DNA of 64,000 nucleotides. Source: Sphingomonas panacis. Its GTDB lineage: Bacteria > Pseudomonadota > Alphaproteobacteria > Sphingomonadales > Sphingomonadaceae. How positions within the stretch are numbered: position 1 is the first letter of the stretch; each line of letters begins with the position of its first letter. The DNA is taken from contig NZ_CP014168.1 in assembly GCF_001717955.1 (NCBI RefSeq), positions 3,133,501-3,197,500 of the forward strand. The letters run 5' to 3'. The notes under the pieces were generated by a model. It was not told the origin of the DNA and did no database searches. It saw nothing but the letters and a program-made list of their open reading frames with translations. Both the position numbers and the translations under genes were made by a program. Positions 38,531-46,871 of this stretch are shown here, in pieces.

Positions 38531-41413
38531 ATGGAAAGACGGAACAATGCTCGAAACCGGCGGTGTGGCGATCCAGAGTCCGCGCCGTTCCGGAGCATCA
38601 TACGTGCGCCGCTGAATCGAGGCGGCTCTCGACCGACCATCTTGCGGAGCCTGCTCCGGTCGGTCGCGGGCGTCGGCGGGGTGGCGAGCGCCATCGTCGC
38701 GACCCCGGCCTTCGCTCAGGACGTCACGCTCTCCGACAGCGGCACCATCCCAACGGTCGTGCATGGCGATGGCCAGCCCCTGTCGCTCGCCGCCGCCATG
38801 CTGGCCGGCGACCTGGAGCATGTCACCGGCGCCAAGCCCCGTCTTTCCGCCAAACTGGACGATTGCGCGGCGACCTGCGTCGTCATCGCCCGAAGGGGGA
38901 GCGGGTTGCTCGATGCCGTCGTGAAGGACACTGGCATCGACGCCTCGGCCCTCGCTGGTCAGTGGGAACGCTATCTCCGCGTGGCGCTCCCCTCCCGCAG
39001 CCATGCCGGGCGCCGCTATCTCGTTATCGCCGGGTCGGACACCCGTGGCGCGATCTGGGGAACCGTCGACCTTACCCGCGAGATGGGTGTCTCCGCATGG
39101 GAGTGGTGGGCCGACGTTACGCCGCGCAGGCGGAGCAAGGTCGTTGTCGATGGTGGATTGCGCCTGTCGGATACGCCGTCGGTTCAGTATCGCGGCATCT
39201 TCCTGAACGACGAGGATTGGGGCCTCCAGCCTTGGGCGGCGAAGACGTTCGAGCCCGAGGTTGGCGATATCGGTCCCAAGACGTACGGCCGCATCTACGA
39301 ACTCATGTGGCGCCTGAAGGCGAACCTCATCTGGCCGGCGATGCACGAGAGCACGAAGCCCTTCTATCAGGTCGCGGGCAATGCGGAAGCGGCGCGCGAC
39401 CATGCCATCGTGGTCGGCACCTCCCATGCCGAGCCGCTCATGCGCAACAATGTGCGCGAGTGGGACGAGGCGAAGCAGGGGCCGTTCAACTTCTTCACCA
39501 ACCGCGACGCGATGGTGCGATACTGGCGCGATCGCGCGCAGGCGGTGAAGGGCTTCGACAACGTCTATAGCGTCGGTCTGCGGGGAAAGCACGATTCCGA
39601 GATGGAAGGCGCCTCATCGCCCACCGTCGCGCGCGACGCGCTGGCTGAGGCGATCGGCGTCCAGCGCGACCTGCTTTCGCAGGCCCAGACCCGGCCGGCG
39701 ACCGCCATTCCGCAGGCGCTGACTCTCTACAAGGAGGTGCTCGACCTCTACGCGCTGGGGCTGAAAGTGCCGGACGACGTCACATTGGTCTGGCCGGAGG
39801 ACAATTACGGATATATCAACCAACTCCCAACGCCGCAGGAGCAGGCGCGCGGCGGTGGTTCCGGCCTATATTATCACATCTCCTATTGGGGGCGGCCCCA
39901 CGATTATCTGTGGCTCGCGACCACCCATCCGGCGCTTATCCGCGAGCAACTCGATCGTGCGTGGACGATGGGCGCCCACAAAATCTGGATGGTGAACGTT
40001 GGGGACATCAAACCCGGCGAATATCTCACCCAATATTTCCTCGATGCCGCTTTCGATCACGAAACGCTCAACCGCCCGGCGAAGGCGCATCTCGCCGACT
40101 GGGCCAGCGCGCAGTTCGGGGAGGCGCTGGGGCGCCCGATCGCCGACATCCTGACCGACTATTACGATCTCGCATTCGAGCGGCGGCCGGAATTCATAGG
40201 GTTCAGCCAGGTCGAGCCGATCACGCCGATCCGTATCGGCGACTACGTCCGGTCGGGCGGGGGCGAGGCCCAGCAGCGTATCGATCGCTATGCGGAATTG
40301 GCGTCGCGCGCGGACGCGCTGGCCTCCCGCATCCCAGCCGACCGCCGCGACGCCTATTTCGAACTGGTGCTGTATCCGGTGCGCGGCGCGGCCAATCTCA
40401 ACACGCGCAACCTCAAGCTCGATCTCGCCGCACTCTACGCCCGTCAGGGTCGGCCGGTGGCGAACCTCTTGTCTGATGAGGCGCGCGCCGCACATGCGCG
40501 CATCGTCGCCGATACCGAGACGTACAACCGCCAGGCTGGCGGCAAATGGCGCAACATCATGGACATGGCGCCGCGCCGGCTTCCCGTGTTCGCCGAACCC
40601 GCGTACCCCAAGGTGGATTTTCCAGAAAAGCCCGGCTGCGCGATCGACGACGGCGCGTTGCAGTTCGTGAGCGGGCGTCCGGCAAGCCACGCGCTGACGA
40701 TCTACTCTTGGGGCAAGCCGCTCGAATGGTCGCTTGACGGCGCGACCGGGCTCCAGCCCGGGGCGTCGCGCGGGAGACTGCAACCGGCCAACGGCTATCA
40801 GCAGCGGATCGCTCTTTCCTATGACGGGAACGGAGCCATCAAAGGCGGCTCGATCCGTTGCGGTGACCAGACATTCCCGGTCTCAGCCATACTCGCGACG
40901 CCGGGCGCGGGCCTGAGCGCGGTCGAAGTTGACCGCATCGTGTCGCTTCCCGCGACCGAGGCGTCCACCGCCAGCGGCGATTGGGAGCGGATCGCCGGCC
41001 TCGGCTCGCACGGCGCGCTTTTGCGCTCCCGGCTGAACCTCCCGTCACGCAAGGACGAGCATGACGGCGCGCCGCTCGTCTACACGTTCGAAGCGACGAC
41101 CGGCGGAGACGCCAATCTGGTCGTCGAGGCTCTTCCGGTTCACGCGCTGACCTCCGCGAACCGCCTGCGTGTTGCGGTCCGGGTCGATGACGGCCCCGCG
41201 CGGACGCTCGATTTTGATACGCATGGCCGTAGCGACGAATGGAAGCAAAACGTCCTGTCGAACTCGGCGAAGCGGACTTTGTTTCTCTCGCAGCTTGCCA
41301 AGGGAAGTCACAGCATTCGCATCGTCGCCCTCGACCCCGGCTTCCTCCTCGATCGCATCGACGTCAGGTTCGATGGCGCACCCGATCTTTATGGTGCGCC
41401 GGCCACGCGGTGA
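38531..41413 (+). CDS. exported glycoside hydrolase family 115 (xylan alpha-glucuronidase)
   Basis: GH115 enzymes remove 4-O-methyl-glucuronic acid from glucuronoxylan. The 960-residue protein has a long basic N-terminus and a signal ending IVATPAFA-QD, an N-terminal mixed domain (about 65-200: YLVIAGSDTRGAIWGTVDL), the catalytic barrel with YRGIFLNDEDWGLQPWAA, LKANLIWPAMHES, NVYSVGLRGKHDSEM and VWPEDNYGYI, and a C-terminal beta domain. ATG 38531 follows GAGGAG. It stands alone between the dehydrogenase operon and the fructan locus. No xylanase or other hemicellulase is near, so its partners must be elsewhere. Confidence 0.9.
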   Translation: MERRNNARNRRCGDPESAPFRSIIRAPLNRGGSRPTILRSLLRSVAGVGGVASAIVATPAFAQDVTLSDSGTIPTVVHGDGQPLSLAAAMLAGDLEHVTGAKPRLSAKLDDCAATCVVIARRGSGLLDAVVKDTGIDASALAGQWERYLRVALPSRSHAGRRYLVIAGSDTRGAIWGTVDLTREMGVSAWEWWADVTPRRRSKVVVDGGLRLSDTPSVQYRGIFLNDEDWGLQPWAAKTFEPEVGDIGPKTYGRIYELMWRLKANLIWPAMHESTKPFYQVAGNAEAARDHAIVVGTSHAEPLMRNNVREWDEAKQGPFNFFTNRDAMVRYWRDRAQAVKGFDNVYSVGLRGKHDSEMEGASSPTVARDALAEAIGVQRDLLSQAQTRPATAIPQALTLYKEVLDLYALGLKVPDDVTLVWPEDNYGYINQLPTPQEQARGGGSGLYYHISYWGRPHDYLWLATTHPALIREQLDRAWTMGAHKIWMVNVGDIKPGEYLTQYFLDAAFDHETLNRPAKAHLADWASAQFGEALGRPIADILTDYYDLAFERRPEFIGFSQVEPITPIRIGDYVRSGGGEAQQRIDRYAELASRADALASRIPADRRDAYFELVLYPVRGAANLNTRNLKLDLAALYARQGRPVANLLSDEARAAHARIVADTETYNRQAGGKWRNIMDMAPRRLPVFAEPAYPKVDFPEKPGCAIDDGALQFVSGRPASHALTIYSWGKPLEWSLDGATGLQPGASRGRLQPANGYQQRIALSYDGNGAIKGGSIRCGDQTFPVSAILATPGAGLSAVEVDRIVSLPATEASTASGDWERIAGLGSHGALLRSRLNLPSRKDEHDGAPLVYTFEATTGGDANLVVEALPVHALTSANRLRVAVRVDDGPARTLDFDTHGRSDEWKQNVLSNSAKRTLFLSQLAKGSHSIRIVALDPGFLLDRIDVRFDGAPDLYGAPATR

Positions 41414-41479
41414 AGCGCACACGATCCCGGTTGAGAGCTTATGGTCGCAGCGCTTAACCGCCCACGGAAAATGTGGATC

Positions 41480-41514
41480 GGCCGGAAAACGTCGCACGCC
41501 CTCGCTTTCCGGCC
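41480..41514. terminator. hairpin downstream of GH115 gene
   Basis: GGCCGGAAA (41480-41488) and TTTCCGGCC (41506-41514) form a perfect nine-base stem with a 17-base loop, 67 bases after the GH115 stop. A possible factor-dependent or weak terminator; the remaining gap to 41606 holds nothing else that I can name. Confidence 0.4.
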
Positions 41515-41606
41515 CGGTCCGTGCGAGCCCGAAACCGATCCGATGCGGGTTGGACGATGCAGCGCGCCAGCATAGCGCACCAGGCTTGAACGAATAAGGA
41601 TACGCT

Positions 41607-42731
41607 ATGGATAGGATGCGTAGGGGAACGAACGCCGGCGGGATGCGACGCTACAACGAGCGTCTGATCCTGTCGGCCGTGCGACGCATGAATGGCGCTT
41701 CCAAGGCGGAACTCGCGCGCGTGACGGCTTTGTCTCCTCAGGCGGTCGTGCGTATCGTCGATGAACTGGATGAGGGCGGCCTTTTGTTTCAGGCCGGCAA
41801 GCGCACCGGCGGCATGGGGCAGCCCGCGACGATCTATCGGATCAACGGTAAGCGCGGATATACCGTCGGCGTCGAAGTGGGACGTGGCGACACCACGCTC
41901 GTCCTGCTGGACTTCGATGGTGAACGGAAAGCGGTTTGCCGTCACGCCGGCAGCTTCCCGTCGATCGACACAGTGCTGCGGCACGTCAACGCGTTTATCG
42001 ACGAGCATCTTGGATCTACCACCTTGCTCAGTGCCGAAGCCTTCATGGGCATTGGTGTGGCAATGCCGTGGTTCCTCGGAGAATGGCGGAACGAGATCGG
42101 GATATCGATCGATCAGGCCGATGAATGGCGCCGCGCCGACGTGGCCGATCGGTTGCAGGCCGGACTCGCATGGCCGGCCTATTTCGAGAATGACGGCAAC
42201 GCGGCGGCACTTGCGCAATTGCTGTGCGGCGCCGGCGTTGATCTTCAGGATTTTCTCGCGATCAATATTGGTACGTTCATTGGCGGTGGCCTCGTGCTGG
42301 GCGGCCGCGTGCATCAAGGCCGGCATGGCAACGCCGGGGCGCTCGCGTCGATACCGGTCTGCGCTGGGGGCAAGAGCGACTATTTGGTTCATCACGCCTC
42401 GCTGTATGCGCTCGATCAGAACGCTGGCGCCGAGGAGCGTTCGGCCTGGACGCGGCGATGCGTCGCAGCGCTCGCATCGGCGGTTACCAGCGCCAACAGC
42501 CTGCTCGACCTTGAAGCGGTTATCATCGACGGCGCGCTTCCGCCCGCGGGACTGGAAGAGATCGCCAGCGGTCTGCGACGCCACTTCTCCACGGATGCAC
42601 CACCCGACTTCTTCGCGCCAGAAATTCGAAATGGCACGCTTGGCAACGTCGCCGCAGCCGTGGGCGCTGGTCTGCTCCCGCTCCATGCCAGCTTCGCGCC
42701 GGACCTCGCCAGCCTGTTCAAGAAGGACTGA
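41607..42731 (+). CDS. ROK-family transcriptional repressor of the fructan locus
   Basis: A 374-residue ROK protein with an N-terminal winged helix (YNERLILSAVRRMNGASKAELARVTALSPQAVVRIVDELDEGGLL) and a sugar-kinase-like domain (GVEVGRGDTTLVLLDFDG, IGVAMPWFLGEW, ENDGNAAALAQLL, NIGTFIGGGLVLGG). The kinase-like domain senses ligand in XylR/NagC/Mlc-type repressors. The usual CxCG zinc motif appears weak here (PVCAGGKSD). A 10-base-arm inverted repeat lies just downstream in the promoter of the fructokinase operon and is its probable operator, with fructose or a phosphate ester the likely inducer. Confidence 0.9.
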   Translation: MDRMRRGTNAGGMRRYNERLILSAVRRMNGASKAELARVTALSPQAVVRIVDELDEGGLLFQAGKRTGGMGQPATIYRINGKRGYTVGVEVGRGDTTLVLLDFDGERKAVCRHAGSFPSIDTVLRHVNAFIDEHLGSTTLLSAEAFMGIGVAMPWFLGEWRNEIGISIDQADEWRRADVADRLQAGLAWPAYFENDGNAAALAQLLCGAGVDLQDFLAINIGTFIGGGLVLGGRVHQGRHGNAGALASIPVCAGGKSDYLVHHASLYALDQNAGAEERSAWTRRCVAALASAVTSANSLLDLEAVIIDGALPPAGLEEIASGLRRHFSTDAPPDFFAPEIRNGTLGNVAAAVGAGLLPLHASFAPDLASLFKKD

Positions 42732-42771
42732 CCCCAGGAGCCCTCCAACGTCGCGCGGTTCCCGAGCGTGC

Positions 42772-42805
42772 TTGACAGACTAAATCTCATCAGTAGATTT
42801 AGTCT
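42772..42805 (+). promoter_or_regulatory. fructokinase operon promoter with ROK operator
   Basis: TTGACA (42772-42777) is followed by a perfect inverted repeat: AGACTAAATC (42777-42786), nine-base spacer, GATTTAGTCT (42796-42805). TAGATT at 42794-42799 (16-base spacing) is the likely -10. The operator occupies the whole spacer, so a bound repressor would exclude RNA polymerase. A+T-rich arms about 19 bases centre to centre fit ROK regulators, and a ROK gene ends 40 bases upstream. Confidence 0.75.
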
Positions 42806-42847
42806 GGTGACCGCGAATCCGGCGGCAGCTATCGGGAGGGGGATTCG

Positions 42848-42907
42848 GTGTTTGTTCGTTCTAAAACCATCATCGGCACGCATCGAAACGCGGGTGCGCT
42901 GCGATGA
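42848..42907 (+). CDS. 19-codon leader ORF coupled to fructokinase
   Basis: A GTG at 42848, six bases after an unusually strong GGGAGGGGG ribosome site, opens a 19-residue frame (MFVRSKTIIGTHRNAGALR) whose TGA overlaps the fructokinase ATG in an ATGA. Fructokinase has no good ribosome site of its own (only GGGTG). The arrangement suggests that translation of the leader delivers ribosomes to fructokinase. Alternatively the strong site is chance and fructokinase is translated from a weak site. The peptide has no evident codon run for attenuation. Confidence 0.5.
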   Translation: MFVRSKTIIGTHRNAGALR

Positions 42908-43866
42908 CGGATGCGCTGCTGCTCGGCGGCATCGAAGCTGGCGGAACCAAGTTTCTCTGCGCCATCGCCGATCGCGACGGCTCGACGCTCATGCAGACCC
43001 GTATTCCCACCACGACGCCCGCGCAGACGCTGGGCGCGGCGAGCGCCTTTTTCTCGGAGGCTGCGCGGCAGCACGGACCACTCTCGGCCTTTTCGATCGG
43101 CAGCTTCGGGCCGCTGTCGCTGAACACGGTCGCATCCGACTACGGCTGCATCACGTCCACGCCGAAGGCCGGCTGGCAAAACGTCGATCTGCTCGCGCAT
43201 TTCCGCCGCACCATCAGCGCACCGATGGCGCTCGACACCGACGTGAACTGTGCGGCGGTCGGTGAACGGCTTTTCGGCAGCGGGCAGGGGCTGGACACCT
43301 TCTGCTACGTGACGGTCGGGACCGGCATCGGCGTGGGCTTGCTGATCAACGGCGCCCCGCACGGCGGAGCGAACCACCCGGAGGTGGGCCACATCAAGCT
43401 GCCGCGCGCGCCGGGCGACGATCGGTTTGCCGGAATCTGCCCCTATCATGGTGACTGTCTGGAAGGTCTTGCCTGCGGTCCGGCCATGCAGGCCCGTTGG
43501 GGCGTGCCGGCGGAGACGCTGCCGAGCGATCACCCGGCATGGGCTATCGAAGCCGATTACCTCGCCGGTCTGTGTGCGACGCTCACCTATACCGTGCGTC
43601 CTGATCGCATCATCATCGGCGGCGGCGTGATGCAGCCGCAGATGTATGGCCGGGTACGTCGGGCGCTCTCCGAGAAGCTCGCCGGCTACGACGCAAGCAT
43701 GCGCTCGATCGACATGGACGATTATGTCGCCGCGCCGACCGCCGGATCGTCCGCCGGTCTGACCGGCGCCCTCGCACTCGCATATCGCACCGCGACGCGT
43801 CAGTGGCCGATGCACTGGGCGATTACCGAAACCCCCTCCAGCAGAGCGGAAACCGTCAATGCATAA
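42904..43866 (+). CDS. fructokinase (ROK family)
   Basis: Phosphorylates fructose at C6. The 320-residue protein begins LLLGGIEAGGTKFLCAIA (ATP phosphate loop), has DTDVNCAAVGERLFGSG and the second phosphate loop VTVGTGIGVGLLINGAPHGG. A zinc-binding ROK motif follows (HIKLPRAPGDDRFAGICPYHGDCLEGLACGP), the arrangement typical of bacterial fructokinases such as B. subtilis GmuE/YdhR types. It is first in an operon with the sugar porter and GH32 enzyme, and overlaps the porter by eight bases. Confidence 0.93.
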   Translation: MTDALLLGGIEAGGTKFLCAIADRDGSTLMQTRIPTTTPAQTLGAASAFFSEAARQHGPLSAFSIGSFGPLSLNTVASDYGCITSTPKAGWQNVDLLAHFRRTISAPMALDTDVNCAAVGERLFGSGQGLDTFCYVTVGTGIGVGLLINGAPHGGANHPEVGHIKLPRAPGDDRFAGICPYHGDCLEGLACGPAMQARWGVPAETLPSDHPAWAIEADYLAGLCATLTYTVRPDRIIIGGGVMQPQMYGRVRRALSEKLAGYDASMRSIDMDDYVAAPTAGSSAGLTGALALAYRTATRQWPMHWAITETPSSRAETVNA

Positions 43867-45235
43867 CGTTGTAAGCTCCGACGATGTCGGTGCCGTCGAT
43901 GACGCCCGGGCGACGCCTGCGATCGTGATGAGCGCGGCGGGCGCCGCGCTCGGCGGTCTTCTCTTCGGCTTCGATACCGCTGTGATTTCCGGCGCGACCG
44001 GCGCGCTGCAGACCCAGTTCGCGCTGACCGAAGCGTCCCTGGGCTTTACCGTCGCCTCGGCCCTGATCGGCACCGTCCTTGGGTCGCTCGTCGCGGGTGC
44101 GCCGGCCGATCGTTATGGGCGCAAAGCGATCATGCTGTCTGTCGCCATCGCTTACGTGCTTTCGTCGCTCGGCACCGGGCTGGCGCACAATTGGTACATC
44201 CTGATCGCGTTCCGCTTCCTCGGCGGCGTGGCGATCGGCGCGGCCTCCGTCGTGACGCCGATCTATATCGCGGAAGTGTCACCGGCGCGGTTCCGTGGGC
44301 GCTTGGTGGCGATGAACCAGCTCAACATCGTCCTCGGCATCCTCATCGCCTTCCTGTCCAACTATATCATCGCGCAAACGCTGCCGCCCGAAACGGCCTG
44401 GCGCTGGATGTTCGGCATCGTCGCGGTGCCCTCCGTCCTGTTCCTGGTGGTGATCCTTGTCCTTCCCGAAAGCCCGCGCTGGCTGGCGATACGCGGGCGC
44501 CGCGATCCGGCGGTCGCCGTGATGACGCGCCTCGGCTTCAGCGATCCGCATGCCGAACTGCTCCGTATCGAGGCCGCGGACCGGCGCGAAGCCGCCAAGG
44601 GCGTTCCGCGTCTTTTCCAGGCATCGCATCAGCTGCCAGTCGCCTGCGCGATCGCGATCGCGATGTTCAACCAGCTCTCCGGCATCAACGCCTTGCTCTA
44701 TTACGCACCGCGCATTTTCGAACTGGCCGGCGCAGGCGCGGACAGTGCGCTGCTCCAGTCGGTCGCGGTGGGCGGCACCAACCTGCTGTTCACCGCGCTG
44801 GCGCTTTTCCTCATCGACCGGTTCGGCCGCAAGCCGCTGCTTCTGGTCGGCTCGATCATCTGCGCCGGCGCGCTCCTTCTGGTCGGCTGGCAGCTCGAAC
44901 GCGCGGCGCCCGACGGCACGCTGATCCTGGCGGGGCTGCTCGCGTTCATCGCCGCCTTCGCGGTCAGCCAGGGCGCGGTCATCTGGGTGTTCATTTCCGA
45001 GGTCTTCCCAAGCTCGGTGCGCGGCAAGGGGCAGGCGCTGGGCTCGACGACGCACTGGGTGATGGCCGCGATCATCACCTGGCTGTTCCCGGTCGTCGCG
45101 AGTGCCGTTGGCGGCTGGGTGTTCGCCTTCTTCGGCGGGATGATGCTGCTCCAGTTTGTCTGGGCGTGGAAGATGATGCCCGAAACCAATGGCGTCGCCC
45201 TGGAAGACATGAATTTGCGTGGAGCCGCGGCATGA
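43859..45235 (+). CDS. MFS sugar porter, probable fructose/sucrose importer
   Basis: Twelve-helix inner-membrane symporter of 458 residues in the sugar porter family. Signatures: GGLLFGFDTAVISGA in helix 1, DRYGRKAIMLS (loop 2-3), PESPRWLAIRGR after helix 6, QLSGINALLYYAP in helix 7, and DRFGRKPLLL (loop 8-9). It is XylE/GlcP-like; fructose or a short fructoside is the inferred substrate from its place between fructokinase and an exported fructosidase. The stop overlaps the GH32 start (ATGA). Confidence 0.93.
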   Translation: MHNVVSSDDVGAVDDARATPAIVMSAAGAALGGLLFGFDTAVISGATGALQTQFALTEASLGFTVASALIGTVLGSLVAGAPADRYGRKAIMLSVAIAYVLSSLGTGLAHNWYILIAFRFLGGVAIGAASVVTPIYIAEVSPARFRGRLVAMNQLNIVLGILIAFLSNYIIAQTLPPETAWRWMFGIVAVPSVLFLVVILVLPESPRWLAIRGRRDPAVAVMTRLGFSDPHAELLRIEAADRREAAKGVPRLFQASHQLPVACAIAIAMFNQLSGINALLYYAPRIFELAGAGADSALLQSVAVGGTNLLFTALALFLIDRFGRKPLLLVGSIICAGALLLVGWQLERAAPDGTLILAGLLAFIAAFAVSQGAVIWVFISEVFPSSVRGKGQALGSTTHWVMAAIITWLFPVVASAVGGWVFAFFGGMMLLQFVWAWKMMPETNGVALEDMNLRGAAA

Positions 45236-46752
45236 AGACGATCGCGATCTTGCTGGCCGCCGGCATGGCGCTCACGGCTTCGGTTTCGGCATCAGCCCAG
45301 CGCCCGGACCCGCGTCCGAGCTATCATTTCGCGCCAGCGAAGAACTGGATGAACGACCCCAACGGGCTGGTCTATTACGATGGTGAATACCATCTTTTCT
45401 ACCAGTACAATCCCCACGGTGACCGCTGGGGCCATATGAACTGGGGGCATGCGGTAAGCCGCGATCTGGTGCATTGGCAGGAACTGCCCATCGCCATTCC
45501 CGAAACCCGCGATGTCATGGCCTTCTCCGGCAGTGCCGTGGTCGACTGGAACAACACCAGCGGCTTCGGTCGCAACGGCAAGCCGCCGCTGATCGCGGTT
45601 TACACGGGCCACAATCCCAAGGCGAAGCTGCAATCGCAGTACGTCGCCTACAGCAATGATCGCGGGCGGACCTGGACCGTACATGGCGAGGTGCTGAGTG
45701 TGGGATCGCCCGAGTTCCGCGATCCGAAGGTCTTCTGGCACGCTGCCACGAAGCGCTGGGTCATGGTCGCGGTGATGGCGCTGGAGAACCGTGCCGTCAT
45801 CTTCACCTCGCCCAATCTCAAGCAATGGACCTTCGCCAGCAGCTTCGGGCCGGCTGGTGGGCGGGGCAAGAACTGGGAATGCCCGGATCTCTTCGAGCTG
45901 CCCGTGGAGGGTGGCGCGCCGGGTGAGAAACGCTGGGTGCTCGGCATCAACCTTGGCGACAACGCCATTGGTGGCGGTTCGGGCGGGCAGTATTTCGTCG
46001 GCGATTTCGACGGCACGCGCTTCACCCCCGCGCCCGGCTGGTCGGGCGATACGCAGTGGATGGACTATGGGGCGGACTTCTATGCCGCCGTATCCTGGAA
46101 CGATCTCCCCAAGGACGATCCACGCCGCATCTGGATCGGATGGGCGAACGACTGGCGGTACGCCGAGGCGATCCCGACGTGGCCCTCGCGCGGATTGATG
46201 ACCGTGCCGCGGCAAGTCACGCTCAGGAAGTCGGCAGAGGGCTATCGCATCGCGCAGACGCCCGTGCGGGAGGTGGCGTCTCTGCACGGCAGCCGGCAGA
46301 CCTTTGCCGCGACGCTGAACGAAACCGCGACCGCGCTGCCGGTCCAGGGCGGATCGGTCGATCTGGAGTTCGAGCTTGATACCGGCGCGTCCGAGCAGGT
46401 GGCGATCGCCCTCACCGACGGCGAAGGCTATCAGACGGTCATCGGCGTCAACCCGAGCGTGGATGAGGTTTTCATCGACCGGACCCGCTCGGGGCCGCAC
46501 TTCCACGATGGCTTCGCCAACCGCCACGTCGCTCCGGTCGATCTGAAATCGCGCCGGGTGAAGCTGCGCGTGCTGGCCGACGAATCCATCCTCGAAGTCT
46601 TCATCAACGACGGTGAGCGCACGATCACCGACCGGTTCTTCCGTGGCGGTGGCCCGCTGCAATGGAGCGCGTCCTCGCGAAACGGCGTCGCGCAAATGAA
46701 GCTCACCGCATGGACGATGAACGGAGGCGCGGTGAACACCGCGTCCAAATGA
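45232..46752 (+). CDS. exported GH32 beta-fructosidase (invertase/levanase/inulinase type)
   Basis: Splits beta-fructosidic bonds, releasing fructose from sucrose, levan or inulin. The 506-residue protein has a signal peptide ending SVSASA-Q, so acts in the periplasm. All three GH32 catalytic motifs are intact: WMNDPNG with nucleophile Asp42, the transition-state-stabilising FRDPKVFWH, and WECPDLF with acid/base Glu. A five-bladed propeller is followed by the C-terminal beta-sandwich (DLEFELDTGASEQVAIAL... LEVFINDGERTITDRFF). It overlaps the porter by four bases, so hydrolysis, import and phosphorylation of fructose are encoded in one operon. Confidence 0.95.
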   Translation: MKTIAILLAAGMALTASVSASAQRPDPRPSYHFAPAKNWMNDPNGLVYYDGEYHLFYQYNPHGDRWGHMNWGHAVSRDLVHWQELPIAIPETRDVMAFSGSAVVDWNNTSGFGRNGKPPLIAVYTGHNPKAKLQSQYVAYSNDRGRTWTVHGEVLSVGSPEFRDPKVFWHAATKRWVMVAVMALENRAVIFTSPNLKQWTFASSFGPAGGRGKNWECPDLFELPVEGGAPGEKRWVLGINLGDNAIGGGSGGQYFVGDFDGTRFTPAPGWSGDTQWMDYGADFYAAVSWNDLPKDDPRRIWIGWANDWRYAEAIPTWPSRGLMTVPRQVTLRKSAEGYRIAQTPVREVASLHGSRQTFAATLNETATALPVQGGSVDLEFELDTGASEQVAIALTDGEGYQTVIGVNPSVDEVFIDRTRSGPHFHDGFANRHVAPVDLKSRRVKLRVLADESILEVFINDGERTITDRFFRGGGPLQWSASSRNGVAQMKLTAWTMNGGAVNTASK

Positions 46753-46807
46753 CCATGACGTTTCTCGTGCCGAAGGCAGCCGCCATGTCGGCTCCAAGCT
46801 GACCGTC

Positions 46808-46825
46808 CGGGGCTTAAAGGCCCCG
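46808..46825. terminator. weak hairpin between GH32 and TonB receptor
   Basis: CGGGGC / GCCCCG six-base perfect stem with TTAAAG loop in the 119-base gap. It may reduce read-through or stabilise the upstream message; no U-run follows. Confidence 0.35.
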
Positions 46826-46871
46826 ATCACCAACATCTGACAAACCAAACGTGATAAAAGAGGGGATCTTT

